Assembly (NCBI GenBank): GCA_963728995.1
Contig: CAVSMD010000008.1
Coordinates: 72,747 to 136,746, forward strand
DNA length: 64,000 bases
Direction: 5' to 3'
Origin: FEN-1219 sp963728995
GTDB lineage: Bacteria; Pseudomonadota; Gammaproteobacteria; Steroidobacterales; Rariloculaceae
Shown here: positions 27,096 to 35,359 of the stretch, in pieces
Numbering within the stretch: position 1 is the stretch's first letter
Layout: each line of letters begins with the position of its first letter
The notes under the pieces: generated by a model
Seen by the model: only the letters and a program-made list of their open reading frames with translations
Told to the model about the DNA's origin: nothing
Database searches by the model: none
Translations under genes and position numbers: made by a program

Positions 27096-27404
27096 ATGAA
27101 GGCACATCGGCGGCAATCGGCGCGTCTCGCGGCGCGGGCCGAGCAAGGGCTCTACCGGGCGATCCTGAGCCTGCGCAGCGAAGCGGAGTGCGAGCAGTTC
27201 TTCAACGATCTGTGCACGCCGGCCGAGATCGAGGCGCTGGTCGACCGATGGGCGGTGGTGGGCTACCTTCGGGATGGCCTGCCCTACCGCCGAATTCATG
27301 AGCTCACGGGTGTGTCGGTCACCACGATCGGCCGCGTCGCGCGTTTTCTCACAGCCGGCAACGGTGGCTACCAGACCGTGCTGAAGCGGCTTGCGCCGCT
27401 CTAG
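27096..27404 (+). CDS. TrpR/YerC-family transcriptional regulator
   Basis: 102 residues, nearly all one TrpR-like domain. AECEQFFNDLCTPAEIEALVD is followed by a helix-turn-helix, GLPYRRIHELTGVSVTTIGRVARFL. The YerC/YecD branch of the Trp repressor superfamily is meant here; TrpR itself is close but its genomic position differs. The gene precedes hisG by 17 bp and is transcribed with it. A palindrome with a trp-operator-like half-site covers its promoter. I infer control of the his operon and of itself. The effector is unknown. Confidence 0.85.
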   Translation: MKAHRRQSARLAARAEQGLYRAILSLRSEAECEQFFNDLCTPAEIEALVDRWAVVGYLRDGLPYRRIHELTGVSVTTIGRVARFLTAGNGGYQTVLKRLAPL

Positions 27405-27421
27405 CACCGGAGATTGCAACG

Positions 27422-28327
27422 ATGCGCATGACCACCAACGACCGCATCAAGATCGCGGTGCAGAAGTCGGGGCGCCTCACCGACCACTCGCTCGAGCTGC
27501 TGGTCAGATGCGGACTCAGCTACTCGCGCGGCACGGATCAGCTGATCTGCTACGGCGAGAACATGCCCGTCGACGTGCTGCTCGTGCGCGACGACGACAT
27601 CCCGCGGCTCGTGCAGGAAGACATCTGCGATCTCGGCATCGTGGGCCTGAACATCATCGAGGAGCGGCGCTTGGAGCTCGTGCAGCAAGGCGAGACCGAG
27701 CTCTTTACGGAAATCGGCAAGCTCGACTTCGGCCAGTGCCGGCTGTCGTTCGGACTGCCGGCCGGTGTACCTTTCGGCGGACCGCACGAGCTGCAGGGCA
27801 AGCGTATCGCGACGACCTACCCGCGGATCCTCGCCGATTACCTGAAGCGCCACGGCGTCGAAGCGCAGATCGTGGCGTTCTCCGGCGCCGTGGAGATTGC
27901 GCCGAGCCTCGGCAAGGCCGACCTCATCTGCGATCTCGTGTCGAGTGGGTCCACGTTGCGTGCTCACCAGCTCTACGAGGCAGCGACGATTCTCGAGAGC
28001 CGCGCCGCGCTAATCCGGACACCGAAAGAGATCGTGGGCGACAAGGCGAAGTGGCTGCAGCGACTGCTGCTGCGGATCCAAGGTGTGCTGCAGGTCAAGG
28101 AAAGCAAGTACATCATGCTGCACGCGCCGCGTTCCGCCTTGAAAGCGATTACCGCGCTGCTGCCCGGCTCCGAAGCGCCGACGATCATTCCGCTCGAGGG
28201 GCGCGACGACAAGGTTGCGGTTCACGCCGTATGCCGCGAGAACGTATTCTGGGAGACGCTCGAACAGCTCAAGGAAGCCGGCGCGAGCTCGATGCTGGTG
28301 TTGCCGGTCGAGAAGATGCTGACTTGA
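27422..28327 (+). CDS. hisG: ATP phosphoribosyltransferase, long form
   Basis: 301 residues, the long form with a C-terminal regulatory ACT-like domain (about residues 228-300) for histidine feedback. It joins ATP and PRPP, the first step of histidine synthesis. IAVQKSGRLTDHSLELL, DICDLGIVGLNIIEER and ADLICDLVSSGSTLRAH (the PRPP loop) are the main motifs. Two start codons, 27422 and 27428, are close; a GGAG lies 8 nt before the first. The stop TGA overlaps a possible TTG start of hisD. Confidence 0.97.
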   Translation: MRMTTNDRIKIAVQKSGRLTDHSLELLVRCGLSYSRGTDQLICYGENMPVDVLLVRDDDIPRLVQEDICDLGIVGLNIIEERRLELVQQGETELFTEIGKLDFGQCRLSFGLPAGVPFGGPHELQGKRIATTYPRILADYLKRHGVEAQIVAFSGAVEIAPSLGKADLICDLVSSGSTLRAHQLYEAATILESRAALIRTPKEIVGDKAKWLQRLLLRIQGVLQVKESKYIMLHAPRSALKAITALLPGSEAPTIIPLEGRDDKVAVHAVCRENVFWETLEQLKEAGASSMLVLPVEKMLT

Positions 28328-28335
28328 GTAGCAGG

Positions 28336-29655
28336 ATGCCACCGCGAATCTGGCAACGACTGTCGGCGGGCGAACGTGCCGCGCTGCTCGCGCGGCCGGC
28401 GCTCGGTAACGACGCGGCGCTCGCGTCGCGCGTCGGCGCCATCATCGATCAGGTCCGCGCCGAAGGGGATGCGGCGCTGCGTGCTCTCACGGCGCAGCTC
28501 GATCGCGTGGAGCTCGACTCGCTGGAGGTCGCGCCGGGCGAGTTCGATGCGGCCGCCGAGCTCCTCACCGAGCCGCAGCGCGCCGCAATACGGGCCGCGG
28601 CGGCAAACATAGAGACGTTCCACCGGCCGCAGGTGCCGCAGCCGTTCGCCGTCGACACGCAGCCAGGGGTCCGCTGCGAGCGTGTTCTGCGGGCGATCGA
28701 GAGCGTCGGTCTGTACGTGCCCGCGGGCAACGCTCCCCTGCCCTCCACGGCCTTGATGCTCGGCGTGCCGGCGCGACTCGCGGGCTGCCCGACTCGGGTG
28801 CTGTGCAGCCCCGTGCAGGCCAGCGGGCGCGTCGATGCCGCGGTGCTGTACGCCGCGCGGGTGGCAGGGGTCGAGCGCGTCTTCAAGCTCGGGGGTGCTC
28901 AGGCGATAGCGGCCATGGCGTATGGAACCGAGAGCGTGCCGAAGGTCGACAAGATCTTCGGGCCGGGCAACACGTGGGTCACCGAGGCGAAGGCGCAGGT
29001 CGATCGCGATCCCGCCGGCGCGGCGCGCGACTACCCGGCCGGTCCATCGGAAGTGCTCGTGATCGCCGATCGGAGCGCGAACCCCGTGTTCGTTGCCGCG
29101 GACCTGTTGTCGCAGGCGGAGCACGGCGCGGATTCACAGGTGCTGCTGATCACCACGAGTCGGGAGCTGGCGGCCGCGGTCGAAGTCGCCCTCGAGTCGC
29201 AGAAGGCGCGGTTGACGCGGCGCACGCTCGCGGAGCAGGCGTTGGCGCACTCGAGCACGATCGTCGTCGAGGACCTCGGGACCGCCTTCGACATCTCGAA
29301 CGACTATGCGCCCGAGCATCTGATCCTGCAGATCGAGCAACCGCGCGACTGGTTACCGCGCGTGCGCGCGGCCGGATCGGTCTTTCTCGGCCCGTGGACG
29401 CCCGAGTCGGTCGGCGATTACTGCAGCGGCACGAACCACGTGCTGCCGACGTACGGATTTGCAAAGCGCTATTCGAGCCTCGGCGTGGCCGATTTCATGC
29501 GCTCGATGACGGTTCAGGAGCTGACGGCCGACGGTCTGCGCGCCATTGGGCCGATCGCGACGACGCTCGCGATGCTCGAGGGCCTCGACGCGCATGCGTG
29601 GGCCGTCGACGAGCGACTCGCCGTCATCGAGTCGCCGCCGAGGACGAGCCGATGA
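28336..29655 (+). CDS. hisD: Histidinol dehydrogenase
   Basis: 439 residues from the ATG at 28336. A TTG at 28324, in a TTGA overlap with the hisG stop, is an in-frame alternative adding four residues. The zinc enzyme oxidises histidinol to histidine with two NAD+. GLYVPAGNAPLPSTALML, KIFGPGNTWVTEAKAQV, DYPAGPSEVLVIAD and SQAEHGADSQVLLIT are family motifs. The catalytic Glu-His pair is in NDYAPEHLILQIE. It overlaps hisC by 4 bp. Confidence 0.97.
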   Translation: MPPRIWQRLSAGERAALLARPALGNDAALASRVGAIIDQVRAEGDAALRALTAQLDRVELDSLEVAPGEFDAAAELLTEPQRAAIRAAAANIETFHRPQVPQPFAVDTQPGVRCERVLRAIESVGLYVPAGNAPLPSTALMLGVPARLAGCPTRVLCSPVQASGRVDAAVLYAARVAGVERVFKLGGAQAIAAMAYGTESVPKVDKIFGPGNTWVTEAKAQVDRDPAGAARDYPAGPSEVLVIADRSANPVFVAADLLSQAEHGADSQVLLITTSRELAAAVEVALESQKARLTRRTLAEQALAHSSTIVVEDLGTAFDISNDYAPEHLILQIEQPRDWLPRVRAAGSVFLGPWTPESVGDYCSGTNHVLPTYGFAKRYSSLGVADFMRSMTVQELTADGLRAIGPIATTLAMLEGLDAHAWAVDERLAVIESPPRTSR

Positions 29656-30728
29656 GCTCGGTGCTCGCGCTCGCGCGGCCGGAGCTGCGCGGCATTCGAC
29701 CCTACGTGCCGGGGGCGTACGAGCCCGGTTGCATTCGTTTGAACGCCAACGAGTCGCCGTGGCGTGCGCCCGGCGACAAATCCGAACGCGGGTTGAACGT
29801 GTATCCCCCGCCCCGCCCGACGGTGCTGCAGGCGAAATTGGCGGGGTACTATGGCATCGAGCAGCGGCAGATCCTCGTGACACGAGGCAGCAGCGAGGCG
29901 ATCGACGTGCTGATCCGCGGCTTTTGCGTGGCGGGTCGCGACAAGATTCTCGTGTGCCCGCCGACCTTCGACATGTATCGGCTGTATGCCGGTATTCAGA
30001 ACGCCGGCGTGGTGCGCGTGCCGCTGCTGACCGATCGCGATTTCGCGCTCGATACGGACGCGGTCCTCCGCGCGCTGGACGCGCAGACGAAGCTCGTGTT
30101 CATTTGCTCGCCGAACAACCCCACGGGGCAGTCGATGGCGCGTGGCGACATCGAGCGGATCTGTCGCGAGACGGCCGGGCGGGCCCTCGTGGTCATCGAC
30201 GAGGCGTACCACGAGTACGCGACGAACGGCGATCATCTCGAGCTGCGCAATCGCTACGAGCACGTGGTGTTGCTGCGGACCCTGTCGAAGTTCGTATCGC
30301 TGGCGGGTGTGCGCTGCGGGCTCGTGGTGGCGACGCCGGAGCTGATCGAGTTCGCCCAGGTCGTGCTGCCTCCCTACACGTTCCCGACGCCCTCGATCGA
30401 GCTCGTCGACGAGGCCTTGACGCAGGACTCGCTGCGAGTCTCCGCGGAGCGCGTAACCCTGATCAAGCGCGAGCGTGAGCGTCTCGCGGCGGCTCTGCGC
30501 GACGTGCCGCAAGTGGTGAAGGTCTTTCCGAGCGACGCGAACTTCATCATGGTGAAGACGCGCGACGGGCAGCGCTTCCGCGAGGCCGCGCGGCGCGCGG
30601 ACATCTTGGTGAGGACCTTCGAGGATCCGTTGCTGGCGAATTGCGTCCGCATCACGATCGGCAAGCCCGAGGACAACGACCAGCTGCTGAAGGCCGTGTC
30701 GGGCGTGGAGCCCCCGAGCCATGCGTAG
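29652..30728 (+). CDS. hisC: Histidinol-phosphate aminotransferase
   Basis: 358 residues from the ATG at 29652, overlapping the hisD stop (ATGA). It is a fold-type I PLP enzyme, with the PLP lysine in LLRTLSKFVSLAGVRCG. Other motifs are IRLNANESPW near the N-terminus, CSPNNPTGQSM and VVIDEAYHEY. It makes histidinol phosphate from imidazole acetol phosphate. It overlaps hisB by 8 bp. Confidence 0.96.
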   Translation: MSSVLALARPELRGIRPYVPGAYEPGCIRLNANESPWRAPGDKSERGLNVYPPPRPTVLQAKLAGYYGIEQRQILVTRGSSEAIDVLIRGFCVAGRDKILVCPPTFDMYRLYAGIQNAGVVRVPLLTDRDFALDTDAVLRALDAQTKLVFICSPNNPTGQSMARGDIERICRETAGRALVVIDEAYHEYATNGDHLELRNRYEHVVLLRTLSKFVSLAGVRCGLVVATPELIEFAQVVLPPYTFPTPSIELVDEALTQDSLRVSAERVTLIKRERERLAAALRDVPQVVKVFPSDANFIMVKTRDGQRFREAARRADILVRTFEDPLLANCVRITIGKPEDNDQLLKAVSGVEPPSHA

Positions 30729-31785
30729 AATTCTGTTCCTCGATCGCGGCGGCACGCTCGTGCAGGAGCCGAGTGGCGGCCCCATGGACACACTCGAGAA
30801 TTTGCGCTTGGTGCCGGGCGTGATCCCCGCGTTGCTGCGCTGCAAGGCGGCCGGCTACGAGCTCGTGATCGTCACGAACCAAGGCGGGCTCGGCAGTCCG
30901 ACCTTCCCGCGTGCGGCATTCGAGCGCTCGGACGAATATCTGCTGCAGCTAATGGCCTCGCAGGGCATTCGTTTCGCGGGCAATTTCGTCTGCCCGCATC
31001 TGCCCGAGGCCGGCTGCAGCTGCCGCAAGCCGGCGATCGGGCTCGTGCGCGACTTCGTGAACGCGTCGCCGCTCGACCGGGAGCGCTCGGCGATGGTCGG
31101 CGACCGTGACATCGATGTCGAGTTCGCCCGGAACCTCGGGATTCGCGGCTTCAAGCTCGGCGCGTCTGGCGCCGAGACCTGGGACATCGTGGCGCACGCC
31201 CTCGTCGATCGGCCGCGCACCGCGACCGTCGGTCGCCGTACGCGGGAGACCGACATTCGCGTCGCCGTCGACCTCGACAGCGAGGCCGAGCCGCGCGCGA
31301 CAACAGGCCTCGGTTTCTTCGACCACATGCTCCAGCAGCTCGGCAAGCATGGCGGCTTCAAGCTCGAGGTGGAATGCAAAGGCGATCTCGGCGTCGACGA
31401 GCATCACACGGTCGAAGACGTTGCGCTCGCGCTCGGCCAAGCGCTGCGCGAGGCGCTCGGCGACAAGCGCGGAATCCAGCGCTATGGCTTCCTGCTGCCG
31501 ATGGACGAGGCCGATGCCGAGGTATCGGTGGATCTCGGCGGCAGGCCGTTCCTGGTGTTCGAAGGCGCGTTTGCACGCGATCGCGTGGGCGATCTGCCGA
31601 CGGAGCTCGTGCCACATTTCTTCCGCTCGCTGGCCGAGACGCTCGGCGCGGCCATTCACGTTCGCGTGCGCGGCGAGAACACGCATCACATGGTCGAAGT
31701 CACGTTCAAGGCCGTGGCCCGGAGCCTTCGCCAGGCTTTCGTCCGCCGTGGCGATGAGTTGCCGACGACGAAGGGCCAGCTATGA
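30721..31785 (+). CDS. hisB: Bifunctional histidinol-phosphatase/imidazoleglycerol-phosphate dehydratase
   Basis: 354 residues. The N-terminal part (1-165) is a HAD phosphatase with the zinc loop CPHLPEAGCSCRKP and GDRDIDVEFARNLG. The C-terminal part is the dehydratase, with GFFDHMLQQLGKHGG, DEHHTVEDVALALG and FFRSLAETLG. The oddity is HAD motif I: it reads FLDRGGTL, with Gly10 (GGC) where active HisB enzymes have Asp (DRDGT). That Asp is the general acid/base of the phosphatase. The nucleophile Asp8 is kept. The dehydratase looks intact; the phosphatase may be weak or lost. Confidence 0.95.
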   Translation: MRRILFLDRGGTLVQEPSGGPMDTLENLRLVPGVIPALLRCKAAGYELVIVTNQGGLGSPTFPRAAFERSDEYLLQLMASQGIRFAGNFVCPHLPEAGCSCRKPAIGLVRDFVNASPLDRERSAMVGDRDIDVEFARNLGIRGFKLGASGAETWDIVAHALVDRPRTATVGRRTRETDIRVAVDLDSEAEPRATTGLGFFDHMLQQLGKHGGFKLEVECKGDLGVDEHHTVEDVALALGQALREALGDKRGIQRYGFLLPMDEADAEVSVDLGGRPFLVFEGAFARDRVGDLPTELVPHFFRSLAETLGAAIHVRVRGENTHHMVEVTFKAVARSLRQAFVRRGDELPTTKGQL

Positions 31786-32384
31786 CACGGTCTCCGGTCA
31801 TTATCCCGTCGTGCGGCTCGAATCTCGCGTCGTTGCAGTTCGCGCTCGAGCGGCTCGGCGTCAACGTGCCGTTGACCGAGGACGCGGAGCGAATTCGCGC
31901 CGCCAGCCACGTCATTTTGCCCGGCGTCGGCGCGGCCGCCCCTGGCATGGCGCGGCTGGCGGCGGCCGGGCTCGTGGATCTGATTCCGACGCTGACGCAG
32001 CCGGTGCTCGGCATCTGCCTGGGCATGCAGCTGCTGTTCGCTCGCTCCGAGGAAGAGGAGACGCCCTGTCTCGGCGTCATCGACGCAGTGGTCGAGCGGC
32101 TGCCGGCCAGCCCGGAGTTGCCGGTGCCGGAGATGGGCTGGAACGAGCTCGAGCCGGTCGGCGCATCGGCGCTGCTGACGGGCGTGCCGTCCGGCGCGTA
32201 TGCCTACTTCGTCCACAGCTATGCGGCGCCCCCGGGGCCTTACACACGCGCGCTCACCGAGTACGGCCGCCCATTCTCGGCGGTCGTCGAGCAGCGCAAC
32301 TTCTTCGGCACGCAGTTCCATCCCGAGCGCTCGTCCCGGGTCGGTGCCCAGATCCTCGACAATTTTCTCATGATCACGCTGTAG
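31782..32384 (+). CDS. hisH: Imidazole glycerol phosphate synthase, glutaminase subunit
   Basis: 200 residues. It releases ammonia from glutamine and channels it to HisF. The catalytic Cys is in VLGICLGMQLLFARSEE, and the His and Glu in GTQFHPERSS. LPGVGAAAPGMARL forms the oxyanion region. It overlaps hisB by 4 bp and precedes hisA by 13 bp. Confidence 0.96.
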   Translation: MTRSPVIIPSCGSNLASLQFALERLGVNVPLTEDAERIRAASHVILPGVGAAAPGMARLAAAGLVDLIPTLTQPVLGICLGMQLLFARSEEEETPCLGVIDAVVERLPASPELPVPEMGWNELEPVGASALLTGVPSGAYAYFVHSYAAPPGPYTRALTEYGRPFSAVVEQRNFFGTQFHPERSSRVGAQILDNFLMITL

Positions 32385-32397
32385 CTAATTATTTTCT

Positions 32398-33135
32398 ATG
32401 AAGTTAATCCCCGCTATCGATCTGCGTGACGGGCGCTGCGTGCGGCTCCTCAAGGGGGATTTCGCCGCGGAGACGCGTTATCCGGTGGAGCCCGTGGCGC
32501 TGGCGGTTCAGTACCGGCAGCAAGGGGCGGACTGGCTGCATGTGGTGGACCTCGACGGCGCCAAACACGGCGAGCCCGCGAACCTAGCGCTGATCGAGCG
32601 CATGGCGGCGGCGGCCGGCGTCTCGGTGCAATACGGCGGCGGGGTACGGACGCCGTCGAGCCTCGAGCAGGCGCTGGCGGTGGTCGCCCGCGTCGTGATC
32701 GGCAGTCTCGCGGTGACGGATCCCGACACCGTGACGGGCTGGCTCACGCGCTATGGGCCGGAGCGGTTGGTGCTGGCCCTGGACGTGCGGCTCGGCGACG
32801 ACGGCACGCCGATGATTGCGACGCACGGCTGGACGCGCGCCTCGACGCTGACGTTGGCGGCGGCCATCGAACGGTACGCCGCGGCCGGACTGCGCCACGT
32901 GCTGTGCACCGATATCGACCGGGACGGCGCGCTGACGGGTCCGAACGTGAGCCTTTACCGGGACTGCGCGGCCCGGTGGCCGAGCCTCGCGTTCCAGGCG
33001 TCGGGCGGCGTGCGCGACGTCGCCGACCTTCAGGCGCTCGCCGCCGCGGGCGCGGCCGCCGCGGTTTCGGGCAAAGCGCTGCTCGAAGGCCGGCTCAAGC
33101 CAGAGGAGATTCGACCATTCTTACGCGGCGCATAA
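32398..33135 (+). CDS. hisA: ProFAR isomerase
   Basis: 245 residues, a beta/alpha barrel. It carries out the Amadori rearrangement of ProFAR to PRFAR. The two catalytic aspartates are expected in IPAIDLRDGRCVRLLKGDF and in HVLCTDIDRDGALTGPN. IQYGGGVR-type phosphate binding appears as VSVQYGGGVRTPSSLEQAL. The last 19 bp overlap the likely start of hisF. Confidence 0.96.
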   Translation: MKLIPAIDLRDGRCVRLLKGDFAAETRYPVEPVALAVQYRQQGADWLHVVDLDGAKHGEPANLALIERMAAAAGVSVQYGGGVRTPSSLEQALAVVARVVIGSLAVTDPDTVTGWLTRYGPERLVLALDVRLGDDGTPMIATHGWTRASTLTLAAAIERYAAAGLRHVLCTDIDRDGALTGPNVSLYRDCAARWPSLAFQASGGVRDVADLQALAAAGAAAAVSGKALLEGRLKPEEIRPFLRGA

Positions 33136-33905
33136 TTCCCTGCCTCGACGTTCGCGACGGTGTGGTCGTGAAAGGCGTACGGTTCCGCGACCATAAGGTC
33201 GTCGGCGACATCATGACGCTGGCCGCACGCTATCGCGACGAAGGCGCCGACGAGCTGGTGTTCTACGACATCACGGCGAGCCCGGATCGCCGCACGGTCG
33301 ACCGCACGTGGGTGAATCGCATCGCCGCGGTGCTCGACATCCCGTTCTGCGTGGCGGGCGGAATCCGCAGCGTCGAGGACGCCGAGGCCGTGCTGAATCT
33401 CGGTGCGGACAAGATCTCCGTGAACACGCCGGCGCTCGAACGTCCGGAGCTCGTCGACGAGCTCGTCCGCCGGTTCGGATCGCAGTGCGTGGTGATCGGG
33501 ATCGACTCGCTGAGTCGTGACGGCGACTACCACGTCTATGAATATACGGGCGATCCCAATCGGTCTCGTGCCGCGGATCGTCTGACCCTCGACTGGGTGC
33601 GCGAGGTCCAGGATCGCGGTGCCGGTGAGATCGTGCTGAACTGCATGAACCAGGACGGCGTGCGTAAGGGATACGACATCGCCCAGCTCACTGCGATGCG
33701 CGCCGTGGCGCATGTGCCTTTGATCGCTTCGGGGGGCGCCGGGACGATGGAGCACTTCGAGGAAGTATTCGCGCGCGCGCACGTGGATGGAGCGCTCGCT
33801 GCGAGTGTGTTCCACACGGCCGCGATCGACATCGGCCAGCTCAAGCGCTACCTGAGCCAGGCTGGTATACCGATCCGCCCGGTTCGTGGAGGAGAGGGCT
33901 CATGA
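33117..33905 (+). CDS. hisF: Imidazole glycerol phosphate synthase, cyclase subunit (probable AUU start)
   Basis: 262 residues. It condenses PRFAR with ammonia from HisH, giving imidazole glycerol phosphate and AICAR. The catalytic aspartates are in IIPCLDVRDGVVVKGVRF and VVIGIDSLSRDG. The start is unusual: family homologues begin M-L-x-x-RIIPCLD, and here that first codon is ATT (33117). No ATG, GTG or TTG lies nearby in frame; the nearest, GTG at 32976, would add 47 unrelated residues inside hisA. An AGAGGAG at 33102-33108 sits 8 nt before the ATT, which supports it as the true start. Confidence 0.95.
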   Translation: MLTRRIIPCLDVRDGVVVKGVRFRDHKVVGDIMTLAARYRDEGADELVFYDITASPDRRTVDRTWVNRIAAVLDIPFCVAGGIRSVEDAEAVLNLGADKISVNTPALERPELVDELVRRFGSQCVVIGIDSLSRDGDYHVYEYTGDPNRSRAADRLTLDWVREVQDRGAGEIVLNCMNQDGVRKGYDIAQLTAMRAVAHVPLIASGGAGTMEHFEEVFARAHVDGALAASVFHTAAIDIGQLKRYLSQAGIPIRPVRGGEGS

Positions 33906-34198
33906 GTGACGTCGCATTTCTGGAGCGCTTGCAGGGCATCATTCGCCAGCGCATCGCAACGGCTCCCGACGGGAGCTACACGGCTCGACTGGCCTCCCAG
34001 GGTGTGCTGAAGGTGGCCCAGAAGGTCGGCGAGGAAGGCGTCGAGCTCGCGCTCGCGGCCGCCGTGCAAGATCGCGCTCGCGTAACGGCGGAGGCCGCCG
34101 ACCTGCTTTATCACCTGTTGCTGCTCCTGGAGCTTCGCGAGCTATCCATAGGGGATGTGATGGACGAGCTCGAGCGCCGCCATCGCGGGGCCGCCTGA
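33902..34198 (+). CDS. hisE: Phosphoribosyl-ATP pyrophosphatase
   Basis: 98 residues, a single MazG-like HisE domain. It hydrolyses phosphoribosyl-ATP to phosphoribosyl-AMP. VAQKVGEEGVELALAAA and EAADLLYHLLLLLE carry the metal-binding acidic residues. In many gammaproteobacteria this domain is fused behind HisI (the cyclohydrolase); here it is alone, so hisI must be elsewhere. It overlaps hisF by 4 bp and is the last his gene. Confidence 0.95.
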   Translation: MSDVAFLERLQGIIRQRIATAPDGSYTARLASQGVLKVAQKVGEEGVELALAAAVQDRARVTAEAADLLYHLLLLLELRELSIGDVMDELERRHRGAA

Positions 34199-34314
34199 CG
34201 GTGAGCGTCGAGGGGCACGACCGCCCGCGCGGCGGCAGCCCCCTCCCCGTCGACGCGCGCGTGCACGAGTGCCACAATCAGCCGCGCAATGGCGAGCCGC
34301 AACTGGAGGATCCC

Positions 34315-35336
34315 GTGAATCGACGACGGATGGGTGCGCTTCGTACGAGTCTCGGCATCGCGTCGCTGCTCTGGCTGCTCGGCGCCACGCTGGCCGCGGC
34401 CCAACCGGCGGCGCAGCCGACCGCGGAGCAACGCGCGGCGGCGGAGAGAGCAGCCGCGAACAACAAGCTGCCCGATACGCCGGGCAGCGGGCCGTTCGCG
34501 GCCATGAAGGAAGAAGTCGCTGCGCCTGCCGAAGCACGTGATCTACCGACCCGGCGAATCTCGCGGCGCTCGGCAATCGCAAGCTCGGGCTCGTCGCCTG
34601 GGGCAACGGCGGCTGCTCCGACGACGGGGCCAGCAGCCGCTTCCACCTGCTCGAGATGGCTTCGCATGGTTATCTCGTCATCGCGAGCGGCCGCATCTTG
34701 AGCGGCCCCGGAGCGCCGCCCGCAGAGCCGCGACCGCAGACGCCGCCCACCGAGCCGCGGCCACCGCGCACGGTGGCTGCCGACTTGACGGACGCGATCG
34801 ACTGGGCGCTCGCCGAGAATGAGCGCAGCGGCAGCGCGTACTACGGTCGAATCGATCCGGCGCAGGTCGCGATTTCCGGCTGGAGCTGCGGCGGCTTGCA
34901 AGCGCTGGTGGCCGCGAAGGATCCGCGCGTGAAGACCGTGGTGATGCACAACACCGGCGTCCTGAACGACGGGCCGAATCGAACGATCCCCGGCATGGAT
35001 CTCACGAAAGACGCATTGGCGAATTTCCACACGCCCGTCATCTATATCTTGGGTGGGCCGAAGGACATCGCCTACCTGAACGGCATGGACGATTTCCAGC
35101 GCATCGCGAACGTGCCCGTGGCGGTCGCGAGCCTGCCCGTCGGTCACGGGGGCACGTTTCAGGAGCCGAACGGCGGCGCGGCGGCGTCCGTGGCCGTCAG
35201 CTGGCTCGACTGGCAGCTGCGCGGCGACGCGACGGCGGCGCGCCGGTTCGTCGGCGACGCGTGCGGTCTGTGCCGCGATGCGGACTGGACGTTCGAGCGC
35301 CGGAACTTCGCCGGCGTGACGGCGCGCCCACGCTAG
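34315..35336 (+). pseudogene. Secreted alpha/beta hydrolase with two frameshifts
   Basis: A GTG at 34315 after GGAGG opens a signal peptide (LRTSLGIASLLWLLGATLAAA) and continues to about 34512. The coding then moves to the next frame (SLRLPKHVIYRP) and, at about 34551, to the third frame, which runs to the stop at 35336. The last part has a lipase-type nucleophile motif, ISGWSCGGLQALVAAKDPR, and VAWGNGGCSDDG resembles an oxyanion region. Removing one base at each site (an A in GAAGAAG, a C in CGACCCGG) restores a 339-residue protein. It may be a decayed gene or two sequence errors. It may be in the his transcript. Confidence 0.75.
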
Positions 35337-35359
35337 CCCCGCAGCTTCCGCGCCCGCGT

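Noticed and set aside
27391..28335. N-terminal extension of hisD
   Set aside because: Overlaps hisG entirely out of frame and has no HisD similarity; the family sequence begins at 28336.
32904..33116. Upstream GTG starts for hisF (32904, 32976)
   Set aside because: They would add 47 or more unrelated residues encoded within hisA and have no ribosome-binding site; ATT at 33117 fits the family start.
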